A DNA stretch of 64,000 nucleotides, taken from the NCBI RefSeq assembly GCF_001618005.1, contig NZ_LQXA01000013.1:162488-226487 (forward strand), in the 5' to 3' direction. Shown one piece after another: positions 24,098 through 32,428 of this stretch. A program made the position numbers and the translations under genes. Origin of the DNA: Clavibacter tessellarius. Lineage in GTDB: Bacteria; Actinomycetota; Actinomycetes; Actinomycetales; Microbacteriaceae. The notes beneath the pieces were generated by a model. It made no database searches. It had not been told where the DNA came from and worked only from the letters and a program-made list of their open reading frames with translations. Positions within the stretch are counted from its first letter, which is position 1. Every line of letters starts with the position of its first letter.

Positions 24098-26239
24098 TCA
24101 CCCCAGAAGCTCGGGCCGCACGAACTCCCTCCCGTGCACGTGCTGGTCGAGGAACGCGAGCACCGTGCGGTACCAGACCACCGACTGCTGCGGCTTCAGC
24201 ACCCAGTGGTTCTCGTCCGGGAAGACGAGGAACCGGTGCGGCGTCGTGCCGTCGTCGGCCGCGTGGTGCTCGGCGAGCTCCGACCACAGGCGGAGGCTCT
24301 CGCCGATGGGCACGCGGTAGTCGCGGTCGCCGTGGATCACGAGCATGGGCGTCGAGATGTCGCGCACGGAGTGGTGCGGCGAGTTCCGGTCGAGCCCCTC
24401 GGCCGAGAAGATGCTCTGCCAGTACTGCGACGAGTCGGTGGTGGGTCCGAACTGGTCGAGCGACCACAGGCTCGCGTGGCTGACGATCGCGCGGAAGCGG
24501 TCGGTGTGACCCGCGACCCAGTTGGCCATGTAGCCGCCGAACGAGCCGCCCAGCGCGGCCGTGCGGGTCGCGTCGACGTCGTCGCGCGCCTCGACGGCGT
24601 CGGTGATCGACATGAGGTCGGTGTACGGCGCCGCGCCCCAGGCGTCCCAGCCGCGCGCGATGAAGTCGAGGCCGTAGCCGGTGCTGAGCGCGGGATCCGG
24701 CAGCAGCACCGCGTAGCCGCGGGCCACCATCACCTGCGGCGTCCAGCGCCAGCTCCAGGCGTTCCAGCTGTTGAGCGGGCCGCCGTGGATCCACAGCAGC
24801 AGCGGCGCGGGCGCCTCGGCCGACGCGCCCTCCGGCAGCATCAGCCAGCCGCGCACGCGGGCGCCGTCGGAGGCCGTCGTCTCGACCTCGGTCATGGTGC
24901 CGGTGGTCGCGGGGATCGGCGCGGGCGTCGCGAGCTCGGTCACGGATCCGTCGGCCGCCGACACGCGCACCGGGTGGGACGGCGCCATCCACGAGGAGCG
25001 GAGCGCGAGCACGTCGCCGGTCTCGCGGTCGACCCGCACGTCGGTGTAGGTGTGGTCGTCGGTCGTGAGCTGGGCGACCCGGCCGTCGAAGCCGATGCGG
25101 AACACGGGACCGCGGCCGTCCTGGTCGGCCGTGACCACGAGGGCCTCGGAGTCGACGTCGAACTGCAGCGACGACGGCCAGCGGTCCCAGTCGGCGGCGA
25201 CGCGGCGGGCGTCGGATCCGTCGAGGGCCGAGACCCAGAGCTCCTGCTGCGTGGGCGCGGCCGGCGTCGCCCGGTCGGTGCGCACGTACGCGAGGAGGGC
25301 GCCGTCGGGGCTGATGGCGGGCATCTCGAGGTCGACGCCGGGCACGTCGAGGAGCGTGCTGCGCTCGCCGGTCGCGACGTCGATGGACACGAGCGCCTGC
25401 CGGTACCCGCGGCGCTCCTTCACACCGACGGCGACCACGAGCGTGCGGCCGTCGGGGCTGATCGCGGCGGCCGCGTGCTCGAGCGTGCGCCCGGGCCGGG
25501 GCGTGAGGTCGCGCGGCCTCGGGAGCGACGCCGGATACGGCTGCGCGGTGGCGCCGGGCGCGGACGCCGCGGAGCCGCCGTCCTCCGCCTCGGCCTCGGC
25601 GGCGAGCGCGGCGGCCGCGTCGGCGGTCGTGGGCCGGGCCGGCTCCTCGGCGAGCGCGCCGGCGAGGTCGATCGCGAGGAGGTGCGTCTCGGCGGGTCCG
25701 AGGTCGTGGTCCCAGTACCGCACGGGGTAGCTGTCGTGCAGGATCGCGTTCACCTGGAGGTCGGCGCGCTTCCTCCGGGCCACGGCGTCGGCCTCGAGGG
25801 AGCCGGATCCGGGCAGCAGCGGCGCCTGCACGACCACGGTGGAGGCGTCGCGCGCGACGGCCGCGATGCCGTCGACACCGCCCGCGAGCCGGGTGATCGC
25901 GCGGGCCTCGCCGCCGGCCGCGGGCAGGATCCACAGCTGCGCGGCCTCTCCCCCGTCGGCGTCGTCCGCGTCGGGGCGGGAGGAGACGAAGAGCAGGTCG
26001 CCGTCGGCGGTGAAGGCCGCGCCGCCCTCGCTCTTCGCGGAGCGGGTGAGGCGCCGCGGTGCGCCACCGCCCGTCGCGGGGACCACCCAGAGCGCGTGGC
26101 GGTAGCCCGTGCGCGCGGGGTCGAGCGTCGTGACGGTGAGCACCGCGCGGCGTCCGTCGGGGGAGAGCACGAGGCCGCCGAGGCGCGGGATGGCGATGAA
26201 GTCGTCGAGCTCGGAGAAGGGGATGCGGGAGTCGGGCAT
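24098..26239 (-). CDS. S9-family prolyl oligopeptidase (acylaminoacyl peptidase type)
   Basis: The 713-residue cytoplasmic enzyme has an N-terminal beta-propeller of WD40-like/TolB-like repeats (LSPDGRRAVLTV, ISPDGRTLVVAV, ISPDGALLAYVR) and a C-terminal alpha/beta hydrolase. The nucleophile Ser is in GGSFGGYMANW, the Asp in HGDRDYRVPIGES and the His in DENHWVLK. It should cleave short peptides or N-acylated amino acids. An unusual Ala/Glu-rich insertion with low complexity lies at about residues 185-225. A TAGCGT box lies 6 nt before the ATG; the spacer AGGAGG could also be a ribosome site. Confidence 0.92.
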   Translation of the reverse strand: MPDSRIPFSELDDFIAIPRLGGLVLSPDGRRAVLTVTTLDPARTGYRHALWVVPATGGGAPRRLTRSAKSEGGAAFTADGDLLFVSSRPDADDADGGEAAQLWILPAAGGEARAITRLAGGVDGIAAVARDASTVVVQAPLLPGSGSLEADAVARRKRADLQVNAILHDSYPVRYWDHDLGPAETHLLAIDLAGALAEEPARPTTADAAAALAAEAEAEDGGSAASAPGATAQPYPASLPRPRDLTPRPGRTLEHAAAAISPDGRTLVVAVGVKERRGYRQALVSIDVATGERSTLLDVPGVDLEMPAISPDGALLAYVRTDRATPAAPTQQELWVSALDGSDARRVAADWDRWPSSLQFDVDSEALVVTADQDGRGPVFRIGFDGRVAQLTTDDHTYTDVRVDRETGDVLALRSSWMAPSHPVRVSAADGSVTELATPAPIPATTGTMTEVETTASDGARVRGWLMLPEGASAEAPAPLLLWIHGGPLNSWNAWSWRWTPQVMVARGYAVLLPDPALSTGYGLDFIARGWDAWGAAPYTDLMSITDAVEARDDVDATRTAALGGSFGGYMANWVAGHTDRFRAIVSHASLWSLDQFGPTTDSSQYWQSIFSAEGLDRNSPHHSVRDISTPMLVIHGDRDYRVPIGESLRLWSELAEHHAADDGTTPHRFLVFPDENHWVLKPQQSVVWYRTVLAFLDQHVHGREFVRPELLG

Positions 26240-26245
26240 CCTCCT

Positions 26246-26251
26246 ACGCTA
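26246..26251 (-). promoter_or_regulatory. -10 box TAGCGT of the S9 peptidase gene
   Basis: It lies 6 nt upstream of the ATG at 26239 on the minus strand. The spacer is AGGAGG, so it is ambiguous whether the mRNA is leaderless. Confidence 0.45.
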
Positions 26252-26341
26252 GCCGCGGCCTCGGCGCGGGACCGGGCACGCGCCGCGCGGAGGGGCGTCG
26301 TCGACCGTCGATTTGCGCCCAAAGCATCGGCGGCGGACCGG

Positions 26342-26347
26342 TAGGAT
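26342..26347 (+). promoter_or_regulatory. -10 box TAGGAT, leaderless start of the TetR gene
   Basis: TAGGAT ends 7 nt before ATG 26355 and no Shine-Dalgarno sequence is present. Confidence 0.55.
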
Positions 26348-26354
26348 CTGACGC

Positions 26355-27242
26355 ATGGAGCGGCGAGCCGGTCGGATCGGGAGGCCCGCGCGCGTGTCGC
26401 GGAGGCTCATCGCGGAGGCGGCCCTCGAGGTCGGCCTGAGCACGCTCACCCTCACCACGCTCGCCCAGCGGCTGGGCGTCGACCACTCGACGCTGTACCG
26501 CCACGTCGCCAGCCGCGACGACATCGTGCTCCTCGCCTGCGACACGGCCATCGCCCGGATGGACTGGCCGGACGTGCCCGACGCCCCCGCCGCGGAGCTG
26601 CGCGCGCCGGGCGACGCGTCCTGGCGCGCGTACCTGGAGCAGGCCGTCGAGGGCATCTGGGACATGTACGACCGGCACCCCGGCCTCGCGAGCGCCATCC
26701 ACCACCTGCACGCGGCACCCGACCAGGTCGTGCTGCGCTTCACGAGCGCGATCCGCGACCTCGTCCGGATGGGCTTCGCCGAGGCGGAGGCGGTGCTGGT
26801 CCTCGACACCGTGATGGACATCGCCGTCGAGTCGTACGTCGCGTGGGAGCGGGCGCTCGCGCTCGACGCGGCCCCGCCGGCGCGTCCGCCGTCCACCGCC
26901 CCCATCGCGGACGCGACGGCGTCGGCGAGCGTCGGCCGCGGGCTCCTCACGCGGGCTTCGGGCCGGATCGCCGCGGACCGCGTGGCTGAGGAGGACGCCG
27001 GTCACTCCCCGCACGCGTCCCGTCGCGGCGGACCCGCCCACTCCTCGGGGGCGCCCGATGCCGGGCACGCGCGCGAGGAGGAGGCCCAGCGCGATGCGCT
27101 CGGCACCATGGTCCGCGTCACGGCGCGCTTCTCGGGAGAGGTCGAGACCGGCACCGCCACGACGCCGCGGGACTGGTGGCGGCGGAAGCTCGCCGTGATC
27201 CTCGCGGGCGTCGCCGACCTGCGGGTCGCGGGCGACGCCTGA
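26355..27242 (+). CDS. TetR-family transcriptional regulator
   Basis: The 295-residue protein has an N-terminal TetR helix-turn-helix (RRLIAEAALEVGLSTLTLTTLAQRLGVDHSTLYRHVASRDDIVLLA) and a helical ligand-binding domain. It is longer than usual for TetR: after about residue 175 there is a Pro/Ala/Ser-rich low-complexity stretch before a final helix (WWRRKLAVILAGVADL). It may control itself or the divergent peptidase gene about 115 bases away, with two facing -10 boxes between. The ligand is unknown. The start is fixed by the TAGGAT box. Confidence 0.87.
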   Translation: MERRAGRIGRPARVSRRLIAEAALEVGLSTLTLTTLAQRLGVDHSTLYRHVASRDDIVLLACDTAIARMDWPDVPDAPAAELRAPGDASWRAYLEQAVEGIWDMYDRHPGLASAIHHLHAAPDQVVLRFTSAIRDLVRMGFAEAEAVLVLDTVMDIAVESYVAWERALALDAAPPARPPSTAPIADATASASVGRGLLTRASGRIAADRVAEEDAGHSPHASRRGGPAHSSGAPDAGHAREEEAQRDALGTMVRVTARFSGEVETGTATTPRDWWRRKLAVILAGVADLRVAGDA

Positions 27243-27255
27243 CCGGCTCCCCGAC

Positions 27256-27279
27256 CGGGCGCCCCATCGGGGCGTCCCG
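27256..27279. terminator. Bidirectional hairpin between TetR and GNAT genes
   Basis: CGGGCGCCCC (27256-27265) pairs with GGGGCGTCCCG (27269-27279) with a single bulge and a 3-base loop, between two convergent stops. Confidence 0.55.
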
Positions 27280-27831
27280 TCAGGGCGTCCCGTCCGCGCC
27301 GCCGTGGTGGGAGGCCGCCCGCTCGTAGGTGCACTCGGCCACCCCACGGCCGTCCTCGCTCACGGCGGTGGCGATCAGGGTGAAGCCGAGGCGCTCGCAC
27401 AGTGCCCGCGACGAGCGGTTCGCCGCGTCCGTGCGGGCGATGATCCGGGGGGATCCGTCGGCGAGGGCCGCCGTCACCACGGCCGAGACGGCCTCGGTGG
27501 CGAGCCCCTGTCGGCCGTGGTCCGGGTGGAAGACGTAGCCGACCTCGGCGCCCTGCTCCCGTCGGACGAGGCCCACCTCCCCGACGACGACGCCGGTGCC
27601 GAGGAGCTCGACCAGCAGCACCAGCTCGTCGCCGGGCCGGGAGAAGGCGGAGGCGGCGTACAGCGCGAGCTCCGCCGCCGTCTTCTCCCGCGTCCAGGTC
27701 CCGGCGCCGAGGTGGCGCGCGACGTCGGGTCGCGACCGGTAGGCGTGCACCGCGTCGACGTCAGCGGCCCGCGGGCGGCGGAGGCGCAACCGCGGCGTCT
27801 CGATCACCACGTCGCCCGCGAGGTCGACCAT
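27280..27831 (-). CDS. GNAT-family N-acetyltransferase (RimJ/RimL type)
   Basis: The 183-residue protein has the RimJ-like N-terminus VIETPRLRLRRPRAADVDAVHAYRS, the acetyl-CoA motif VGYVFHPDHGRQGLATEAVSAVV, and the late motif NRSSRALCERLGF. It transfers an acetyl group from acetyl-CoA to an amine on a protein or small molecule; the target is unknown. It follows the SGNH hydrolase gene by 12 bases on the same strand with GGACGG as ribosome site, so the two are likely cotranscribed. Confidence 0.9.
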   Translation of the reverse strand: MVDLAGDVVIETPRLRLRRPRAADVDAVHAYRSRPDVARHLGAGTWTREKTAAELALYAASAFSRPGDELVLLVELLGTGVVVGEVGLVRREQGAEVGYVFHPDHGRQGLATEAVSAVVTAALADGSPRIIARTDAANRSSRALCERLGFTLIATAVSEDGRGVAECTYERAASHHGGADGTP

Positions 27832-27843
27832 CGTCCGTCCCCG

Positions 27844-28434
27844 CTAGACGCCCGGGCTCACGGCGTCGCCGTCGTCGCGACCGTCGTCGCCGCCGCCGTC
27901 CAGCACACGGGCCAGCACCTCCCGCACCGCGGCCGCGCCGTCGGGCCCGAGGTGCAGCCGGTCGTCCGTGAACGCCGGGTTGAGCTCGCCGTCGCCGAAG
28001 CCGAGCACCGGCCACAGGTCCACGTGCTCCGCGCGCACGACGGGCGCGAACTGCCGCAGGTGGATGTTGACCACGCGGATCCGCTCGGCCATCTCCCGCC
28101 CCCGCGGCGGCACGGAGAGCACCACGAGGCGCGCGGCCGGGAGGTCGCGTCGGAGGTGGGCGAGGATCGTCTCGAGCGCGCGCACCGTGAGCTCGGGGCC
28201 GCGACGGAGCCGACCCAGGTCGTGCGTGCCGACCGAGAGCACGACGGTCGCGGGATCCGCGGCCACCACCTCCGGCAGGAGCGCGAGCACATCGTCGGTG
28301 GTCTGGCCGGCCCGGCCGAGGTCGGTCGTCGCGTCGTCGTCTCCCGCGTCGCGGGACGGGAGGAGGGCGCTCCAGTTGCCGTCCCCGGTGAGGCTGTCGC
28401 CCAGGAGGACGGTGGTCCGCGTGCGGGGTGCCAT
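27844..28434 (-). CDS. SGNH/GDSL-family hydrolase
   Basis: The 196-residue protein has the block I nucleophile Ser in VLLGDSLTGDGNW, block III-like GTHD (VVLSVGTHDLGRLR) and block V with Asp and His in FTDDRLHLGPDGAAAV. The Gly of block II and the LGPDG ending are typical of lipase/esterase or carbohydrate-esterase GDSL proteins. No signal peptide is present, so it acts in the cytoplasm. I chose the ATG at 28434, with ACGAGAGG 7 nt upstream, over an upstream start that would add 17 residues. Confidence 0.85.
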   Translation of the reverse strand: MAPRTRTTVLLGDSLTGDGNWSALLPSRDAGDDDATTDLGRAGQTTDDVLALLPEVVAADPATVVLSVGTHDLGRLRRGPELTVRALETILAHLRRDLPAARLVVLSVPPRGREMAERIRVVNIHLRQFAPVVRAEHVDLWPVLGFGDGELNPAFTDDRLHLGPDGAAAVREVLARVLDGGGDDGRDDGDAVSPGV

Positions 28435-28501
28435 GGTGTCGCCTCTCGTCGTGCCCATCATGGCCCCCGATCCCGGCGATGTCACCGGACGGCGGGACGC
28501 C

Positions 28502-28945
28502 CTAGCCGCGGTTCCGGCGGAGCGCCCCGCTCCAGCGACGGCGCCGCCGGGGGCCGGCCACGAGCGCGATCACGGTGATCACGAGCGGCACGCTGAGGAT
28601 CGTCGCGAGCAGCGCGCCGGCCTCGCCCGGTGTGATCCGCATGCCGAGCACGTCGACGGTCACGCGCGTGGCGGCGTGCTGCGTGAGGTCGGTGATGCTG
28701 CGGCCGTCCGCGGCCTCCGCGGGCAGCGGCGTCCAGGCCTCGGAGGGCGTGGTGCGCGGCTCGGGTGCGCGCGCGGCGCCCGCCCCCGCGTCGGACGCGC
28801 CGAGCGCCGCGAGGTCGGCCTGGGCCTGCACCGGCGCCGAGACGCTCATGGTGACGGCGGTGGCGAGGCCCGCGGACGCGAGCGCGATGCCCGCGAGGGT
28901 CAGGAGGATGAGGCCGATGCGCGGCGCCCCGGTCCGCCGGCTCAC
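28502..28945 (-). CDS. Two-span membrane protein of unknown function
   Basis: The 147-residue protein has a basic N-terminus and two hydrophobic segments, at about residues 10-32 and 103-128. The 70-residue loop between them is Ala/Pro/Asp-rich and likely outside the cell, and the end is basic (GPRRRRRWSGALRRNRG). I recognise no family. The GTG start overlaps the stop of the SDR-DUF2867 gene (GTGA), so it is made with that protein and may be its membrane partner. Confidence 0.72.
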   Translation of the reverse strand: MSRRTGAPRIGLILLTLAGIALASAGLATAVTMSVSAPVQAQADLAALGASDAGAGAARAPEPRTTPSEAWTPLPAEAADGRSITDLTQHAATRVTVDVLGMRITPGEAGALLATILSVPLVITVIALVAGPRRRRRWSGALRRNRG

Positions 28946-30468
28946 CGGGCGGCCCCCGCGGGCGCCGACTCCGGCTCGCGGGCGGTCGTGGCCGCGAGCG
29001 CCTTCGCCGTGATGCGGTTGGCCATCGACGTGAAGATCACGCCATGGAACGGCAGGATCGAGAACCAGTAGAGCCGGCCCGCGAGGCCGGACGGGAAGAA
29101 GATCGCCCGCTGCCGGTAGTCGCTGCCGCCGCCCTCGCGCGGCGTGGCGCTGAGCTCCAGCCAGGCCTCGCCCGGCAGCTTCATCTCGGCGCGGAGCCGG
29201 AGGCTCGAACCGCGCTCGATGTGCTCGACGCGCCAGAAGTCGAGCGCGTCCCCCGTCTGCAGGGAGGTGGCGCTGCGCCGGCCGCGGCGGAGGCCGACGC
29301 CGCCGACCAGCTTGTCCATGTAGCCGCGCGCCGCCCACGCCACGGGCAGCGAGTACCAGCCGTTGTCCCCGCCGATCGACTCGATGACGGCCCACAGGTC
29401 CTCGGGCGCCGCGTCGGTCGAGCGCTCCTTGAGGTCGAGGTAGACGGTGTGGCCGGACCAGTCCGGGTCGCTCGGCAGCAGGTCGCTCGGCGCGCCGACG
29501 ACGGCCGAGTCCTTCCAGCTCGTCTCGACGACGCCGTCGCGCATCCGGCCGAGCGCGAGGCGCACCGAGCGGCGGTAGCCCGTGAGCCCCCCCTCGGGGT
29601 CCGGGATGTAGGTGGAGATGTCGTGCTCCCCCATCACGCAGTCGTATTGCAGCGACTCGATGATGGGCACGGCCAGCGTGCGCGGGATGGGCGTGACCAC
29701 GTTCACCCAGTGGGCGGCGAGGCGCGGCGCGAAGATGGGGATGGAGGCGATGGGCCGCTGCGGCAGGCCCGCCTCGACCGCGTAGCCGTTCATCATCTGG
29801 CCGTAGCGCAGGACGTCCGGGCCGCCGATGTCGAAGGTGCGGTTGAGGTCGGCGGGCAGGTCGGCGCTGGCCACCAGGTAGTAGAGGACGTCGCGGATCG
29901 CGATGGGCTGGATGAAGTTCCGCACCCAGGCGGGCGCCGGCATGAAGGGCAGCACCTCGGTGAGGTGGCGGATCATCTCGAACGACGTGGAGCCGGATCC
30001 GATGACCACGCCCGCCTGGAGCGCGATGGTCGGCACGCCGCTGGCGAGCAGGACGTCGCCCACGGCCTTGCGGCTCGCGAGGTGCTTCGAGAGCTCGTCG
30101 GTGTCCGGGTGCAGCCCGCCGAGGTAGACGATGCGTCCCACGCCCGCCGCCTTCGCGGCCTCGGCGACGTTCCGGGCGGACTCGCGCTCGGACGCGGCGA
30201 AGTCGCCCTTCGCGCCCATGCCGTGCACGAGGTAGTAGAGGACGTCGACGCCGTCGACCGCCGGCGCGAGCGTGGATGCGTCGGACAGGTCGCCCTGCAC
30301 GACCTCCACGTCGTCGCGCCAGGGGACGTCCGTGAGCCGGCGCGGGTCGCGGACGAGCACGCGCACCCGGAAGCCGGCCTCGATGAGGCGCGGCACGAGC
30401 CGACCGCCGATGTAGCCGGTCGCTCCGGTCACGAGGGCGAGACGGGAGGCGACGCTCGGCGATGTCAT
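28942..30468 (-). CDS. NAD(P)H-binding SDR protein fused to DUF2867
   Basis: The 508-residue protein has an N-terminal Rossmann fold (VTGATGYIGGRLVPRLIEAG at about residues 13-32, VVQGDLSDASTL) like atypical SDR/NmrA proteins. The C-terminal DUF2867 region of about 160 residues has DALDFWRVEHIERGSSLRLRAEMKLPGEAWLEL and ends in an amphipathic segment (LYWFSILPFHGVIF). This fusion is common in actinobacteria, but its substrate is unknown; a lipid or quinone-like compound is sometimes suspected. A TAGCGT box 6 nt upstream fits a leaderless start. It is coupled to the small membrane-protein gene downstream. Confidence 0.88.
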   Translation of the reverse strand: MTSPSVASRLALVTGATGYIGGRLVPRLIEAGFRVRVLVRDPRRLTDVPWRDDVEVVQGDLSDASTLAPAVDGVDVLYYLVHGMGAKGDFAASERESARNVAEAAKAAGVGRIVYLGGLHPDTDELSKHLASRKAVGDVLLASGVPTIALQAGVVIGSGSTSFEMIRHLTEVLPFMPAPAWVRNFIQPIAIRDVLYYLVASADLPADLNRTFDIGGPDVLRYGQMMNGYAVEAGLPQRPIASIPIFAPRLAAHWVNVVTPIPRTLAVPIIESLQYDCVMGEHDISTYIPDPEGGLTGYRRSVRLALGRMRDGVVETSWKDSAVVGAPSDLLPSDPDWSGHTVYLDLKERSTDAAPEDLWAVIESIGGDNGWYSLPVAWAARGYMDKLVGGVGLRRGRRSATSLQTGDALDFWRVEHIERGSSLRLRAEMKLPGEAWLELSATPREGGGSDYRQRAIFFPSGLAGRLYWFSILPFHGVIFTSMANRITAKALAATTAREPESAPAGAAR

Positions 30469-30474
30469 TCCCTC

Positions 30475-30480
30475 ACGCTA
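30475..30480 (-). promoter_or_regulatory. -10 box TAGCGT, start of the SDR-DUF2867 gene
   Basis: It lies 6 nt upstream of the ATG at 30468 on the minus strand; the spacer is GAGGGA. Confidence 0.5.
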
Positions 30481-30541
30481 GGCAATCAGCCTGGCAAGCG
30501 GCTCCCAGGAGCCGGGGTGCCGCGTGGGCGACGGCCGGGGA

Positions 30542-31303
30542 TCAGCCTTCGGCGGACTCGAGCTCGGCGAGGTACCGGCGCCAGGTGGCGCCGTGCTCCG
30601 CCTCGCACGTGGCCCAGTCGACCGGGACGCCGTGGACCAGGTCCTCCAGCAGGTCGAGGTGCAGGCGCCAGCTCGCCTTGAGGACGTTCGCGATGCCCGA
30701 GGGCAGCAGGCCCGAGACCGTCACGAGGAGCTCGGTCTGCCGATCGCGCGGGCCGCCGGGGACGTCCTCCAGGCGCAGGTGGAAGCGCGCCGTGACATCG
30801 CCCTCGTGCAGGAACGTGTACTCGATCTGGCGCTCCTCGTCGAACCGGCTGACGAAGCCGCCGGCGGCGGAGGAGAGGCTGCGGTCCGGCACGGTCATCC
30901 ACTCGAACCAGAAGTCGCCGCCCTCGCGCTGCTCGACGGTGGCCTCCGCGAGCCAGCCCGAGAGCATGTCGCCGTCGGACACCGCGTCCCACACGATGGG
31001 CGCGGGCAGGTCGATGAGACGGCGGAAGACGAACTGGTACGGCAGGAAGACGGTGGACGCCTTCGCCTCGTCGAGCAGGGAGCCGGGGAAGGACGGGAAG
31101 CGGGCGCGGGTCTCGGTGACCTCGTCCTCGAGGCCGGTGGAGGCGGGCATCCCCTCGTCGAGCTCGCGGGAGGCGAGGCGGGCCTCGGCCGCGTCAGCGA
31201 AGTCGAGCGCGGGGGCCGAGCCGCGGCGCGCAGGCGCGGCGTTCTCGGCGCGCGGGTCGGAGGGCTCTCTGGGGGCCTGTCCGGGGGCGTGATCGGGATC
31301 CAC
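30542..31303 (-). CDS. SRPBCC (START/Bet v1-like) domain protein
   Basis: The 253-residue protein has a disordered Pro/Ala-rich N-terminal part of about 85 residues. The SRPBCC fold runs from FVFRRLIDLPAPIVWDAVSDGDMLSGWLAEATVEQREGGDFWFEW to the C-terminal helix LHLDLLEDLVHGVPVDWATCEAEHGATWRRYLAEL. Such domains bind hydrophobic ligands or act as activators of HSP90-type partners; nothing here decides which. The GTG start is supported by a TAGGCT box 6 nt upstream, consistent with a leaderless message. Confidence 0.83.
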   Translation of the reverse strand: MDPDHAPGQAPREPSDPRAENAAPARRGSAPALDFADAAEARLASRELDEGMPASTGLEDEVTETRARFPSFPGSLLDEAKASTVFLPYQFVFRRLIDLPAPIVWDAVSDGDMLSGWLAEATVEQREGGDFWFEWMTVPDRSLSSAAGGFVSRFDEERQIEYTFLHEGDVTARFHLRLEDVPGGPRDRQTELLVTVSGLLPSGIANVLKASWRLHLDLLEDLVHGVPVDWATCEAEHGATWRRYLAELESAEG

Positions 31304-31309
31304 GTGCCG

Positions 31310-31315
31310 AGCCTA
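31310..31315 (-). promoter_or_regulatory. -10 box TAGGCT, leaderless GTG start of the SRPBCC gene
   Basis: It lies 6 nt upstream of the GTG at 31303 on the minus strand, with no ribosome site between. Confidence 0.55.
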
Positions 31316-31477
31316 GGCGCGGAGCCGCCGGACGGCCCATGAATTCCACACAGGTGTGAGGGCAGCCGGGTCCGGCGGAGGGCGCAGGACGGGCCGCGCG
31401 TCTCCGGTCGAGGCCTCCGCCCGCCCCTATCCTGGACGCCGGTGGACGGGCGGATCCGGGACCGGGACAGGACGAAG

Positions 31478-32416
31478 ATGCCTCGCACGCTCGCGCTCGC
31501 CGTCGACTTCGGCGGCACCAAGGTCGACTCCGCGCTCGTGGACGACGCCGGCCGCGTGCTCGAGGGGAGCCGCTTCCGGCGCCCCACGGGACCCGAGCGC
31601 TCCGCCGACGAGCTGCTCGACTCCGTCCTCGGCGTGGCCCGGCAGGCACTCGAAGCGCTGCCCGCCGACGCGGAGCTCGTGGGCACCGGCCTCGCCGCCG
31701 CCGGCCCCGTCGACGTGCGCGAGGGCCTCGTCTCCCCTCTCAACGTCCCCGTCTGGCGCGACTACCCGCTCCGCGACCGCATCGCCGAGCTGACGCCCGA
31801 CGTGCCCGTCACCCTGCAGGTCGACGGCCTCGCGATCACGCTCGCCGAGCACTGGGTCGGCGCGGGGCGCGGCTACGACGACGTGATGGGCATGATCGTG
31901 TCCACGGGCGTGGGCGGCGGCCTCGTGCTCTCGGGCCGCACGGCCGCGGGGGCAACGGGCAACGCCGGCCACATCGGGCACGTCGAGGTCGCGGGCTTCG
32001 ACGACCCGTGCAGCTGCGGCGGGCAGGGGTGCGTCGAGGCCGTCGCGTCCGGGCCCCGGAGCGTCGCGTGGGCGCGCGCCCGCGGGTGGACGGGATCCAC
32101 CGGCGAGGACCTCGCCGCGTCGTACCGCGACGGCGACGATACGGCCGTCGCGGCCGTGCGCCGCGCGGGCCTAGCGATCGGCCGGGCCATCGCGTCGGCC
32201 AGCTCCCTCGTCGACCTCGACGTGGTCGCGATCGGCGGCGGCTTCAGCCGGGTCACGCCCGACCTCTTCGACATGATCCGCGAGCCCCTCGCGCTCCGCA
32301 CGCAGTTCGGCTTCGTCATGAAGACGCGCGTCGTGCCGACCGGGCTCTCGGAGGACGGCCCGCTCATCGGCGCGGGCGCGCTCGTGCACCGCAAGGAGAT
32401 GGTGCCGAGCTTCTGA
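31478..32416 (+). CDS. ROK-family sugar kinase/regulator (glucokinase-like)
   Basis: The 312-residue protein has the ROK phosphate-binding VDFGGTKVDSALVD. It also has ATGNAGHIGHVEV with the catalytic-site Asp nearby, and the zinc-binding CSCGGQGCVEAVASG. There is no helix-turn-helix, so it is a kinase rather than a NagC-type regulator. It should phosphorylate glucose or an N-acetylhexosamine with ATP. Two starts are possible. ATG 31478 has AGGA upstream and gives a normal length. GTG 31442 lies 8 nt after a TATCCT box (31428-31433) and would add 12 residues as a leaderless start. Confidence 0.9.
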   Translation: MPRTLALAVDFGGTKVDSALVDDAGRVLEGSRFRRPTGPERSADELLDSVLGVARQALEALPADAELVGTGLAAAGPVDVREGLVSPLNVPVWRDYPLRDRIAELTPDVPVTLQVDGLAITLAEHWVGAGRGYDDVMGMIVSTGVGGGLVLSGRTAAGATGNAGHIGHVEVAGFDDPCSCGGQGCVEAVASGPRSVAWARARGWTGSTGEDLAASYRDGDDTAVAAVRRAGLAIGRAIASASSLVDLDVVAIGGGFSRVTPDLFDMIREPLALRTQFGFVMKTRVVPTGLSEDGPLIGAGALVHRKEMVPSF

Positions 32417-32428
32417 CCGGGATCCCGG

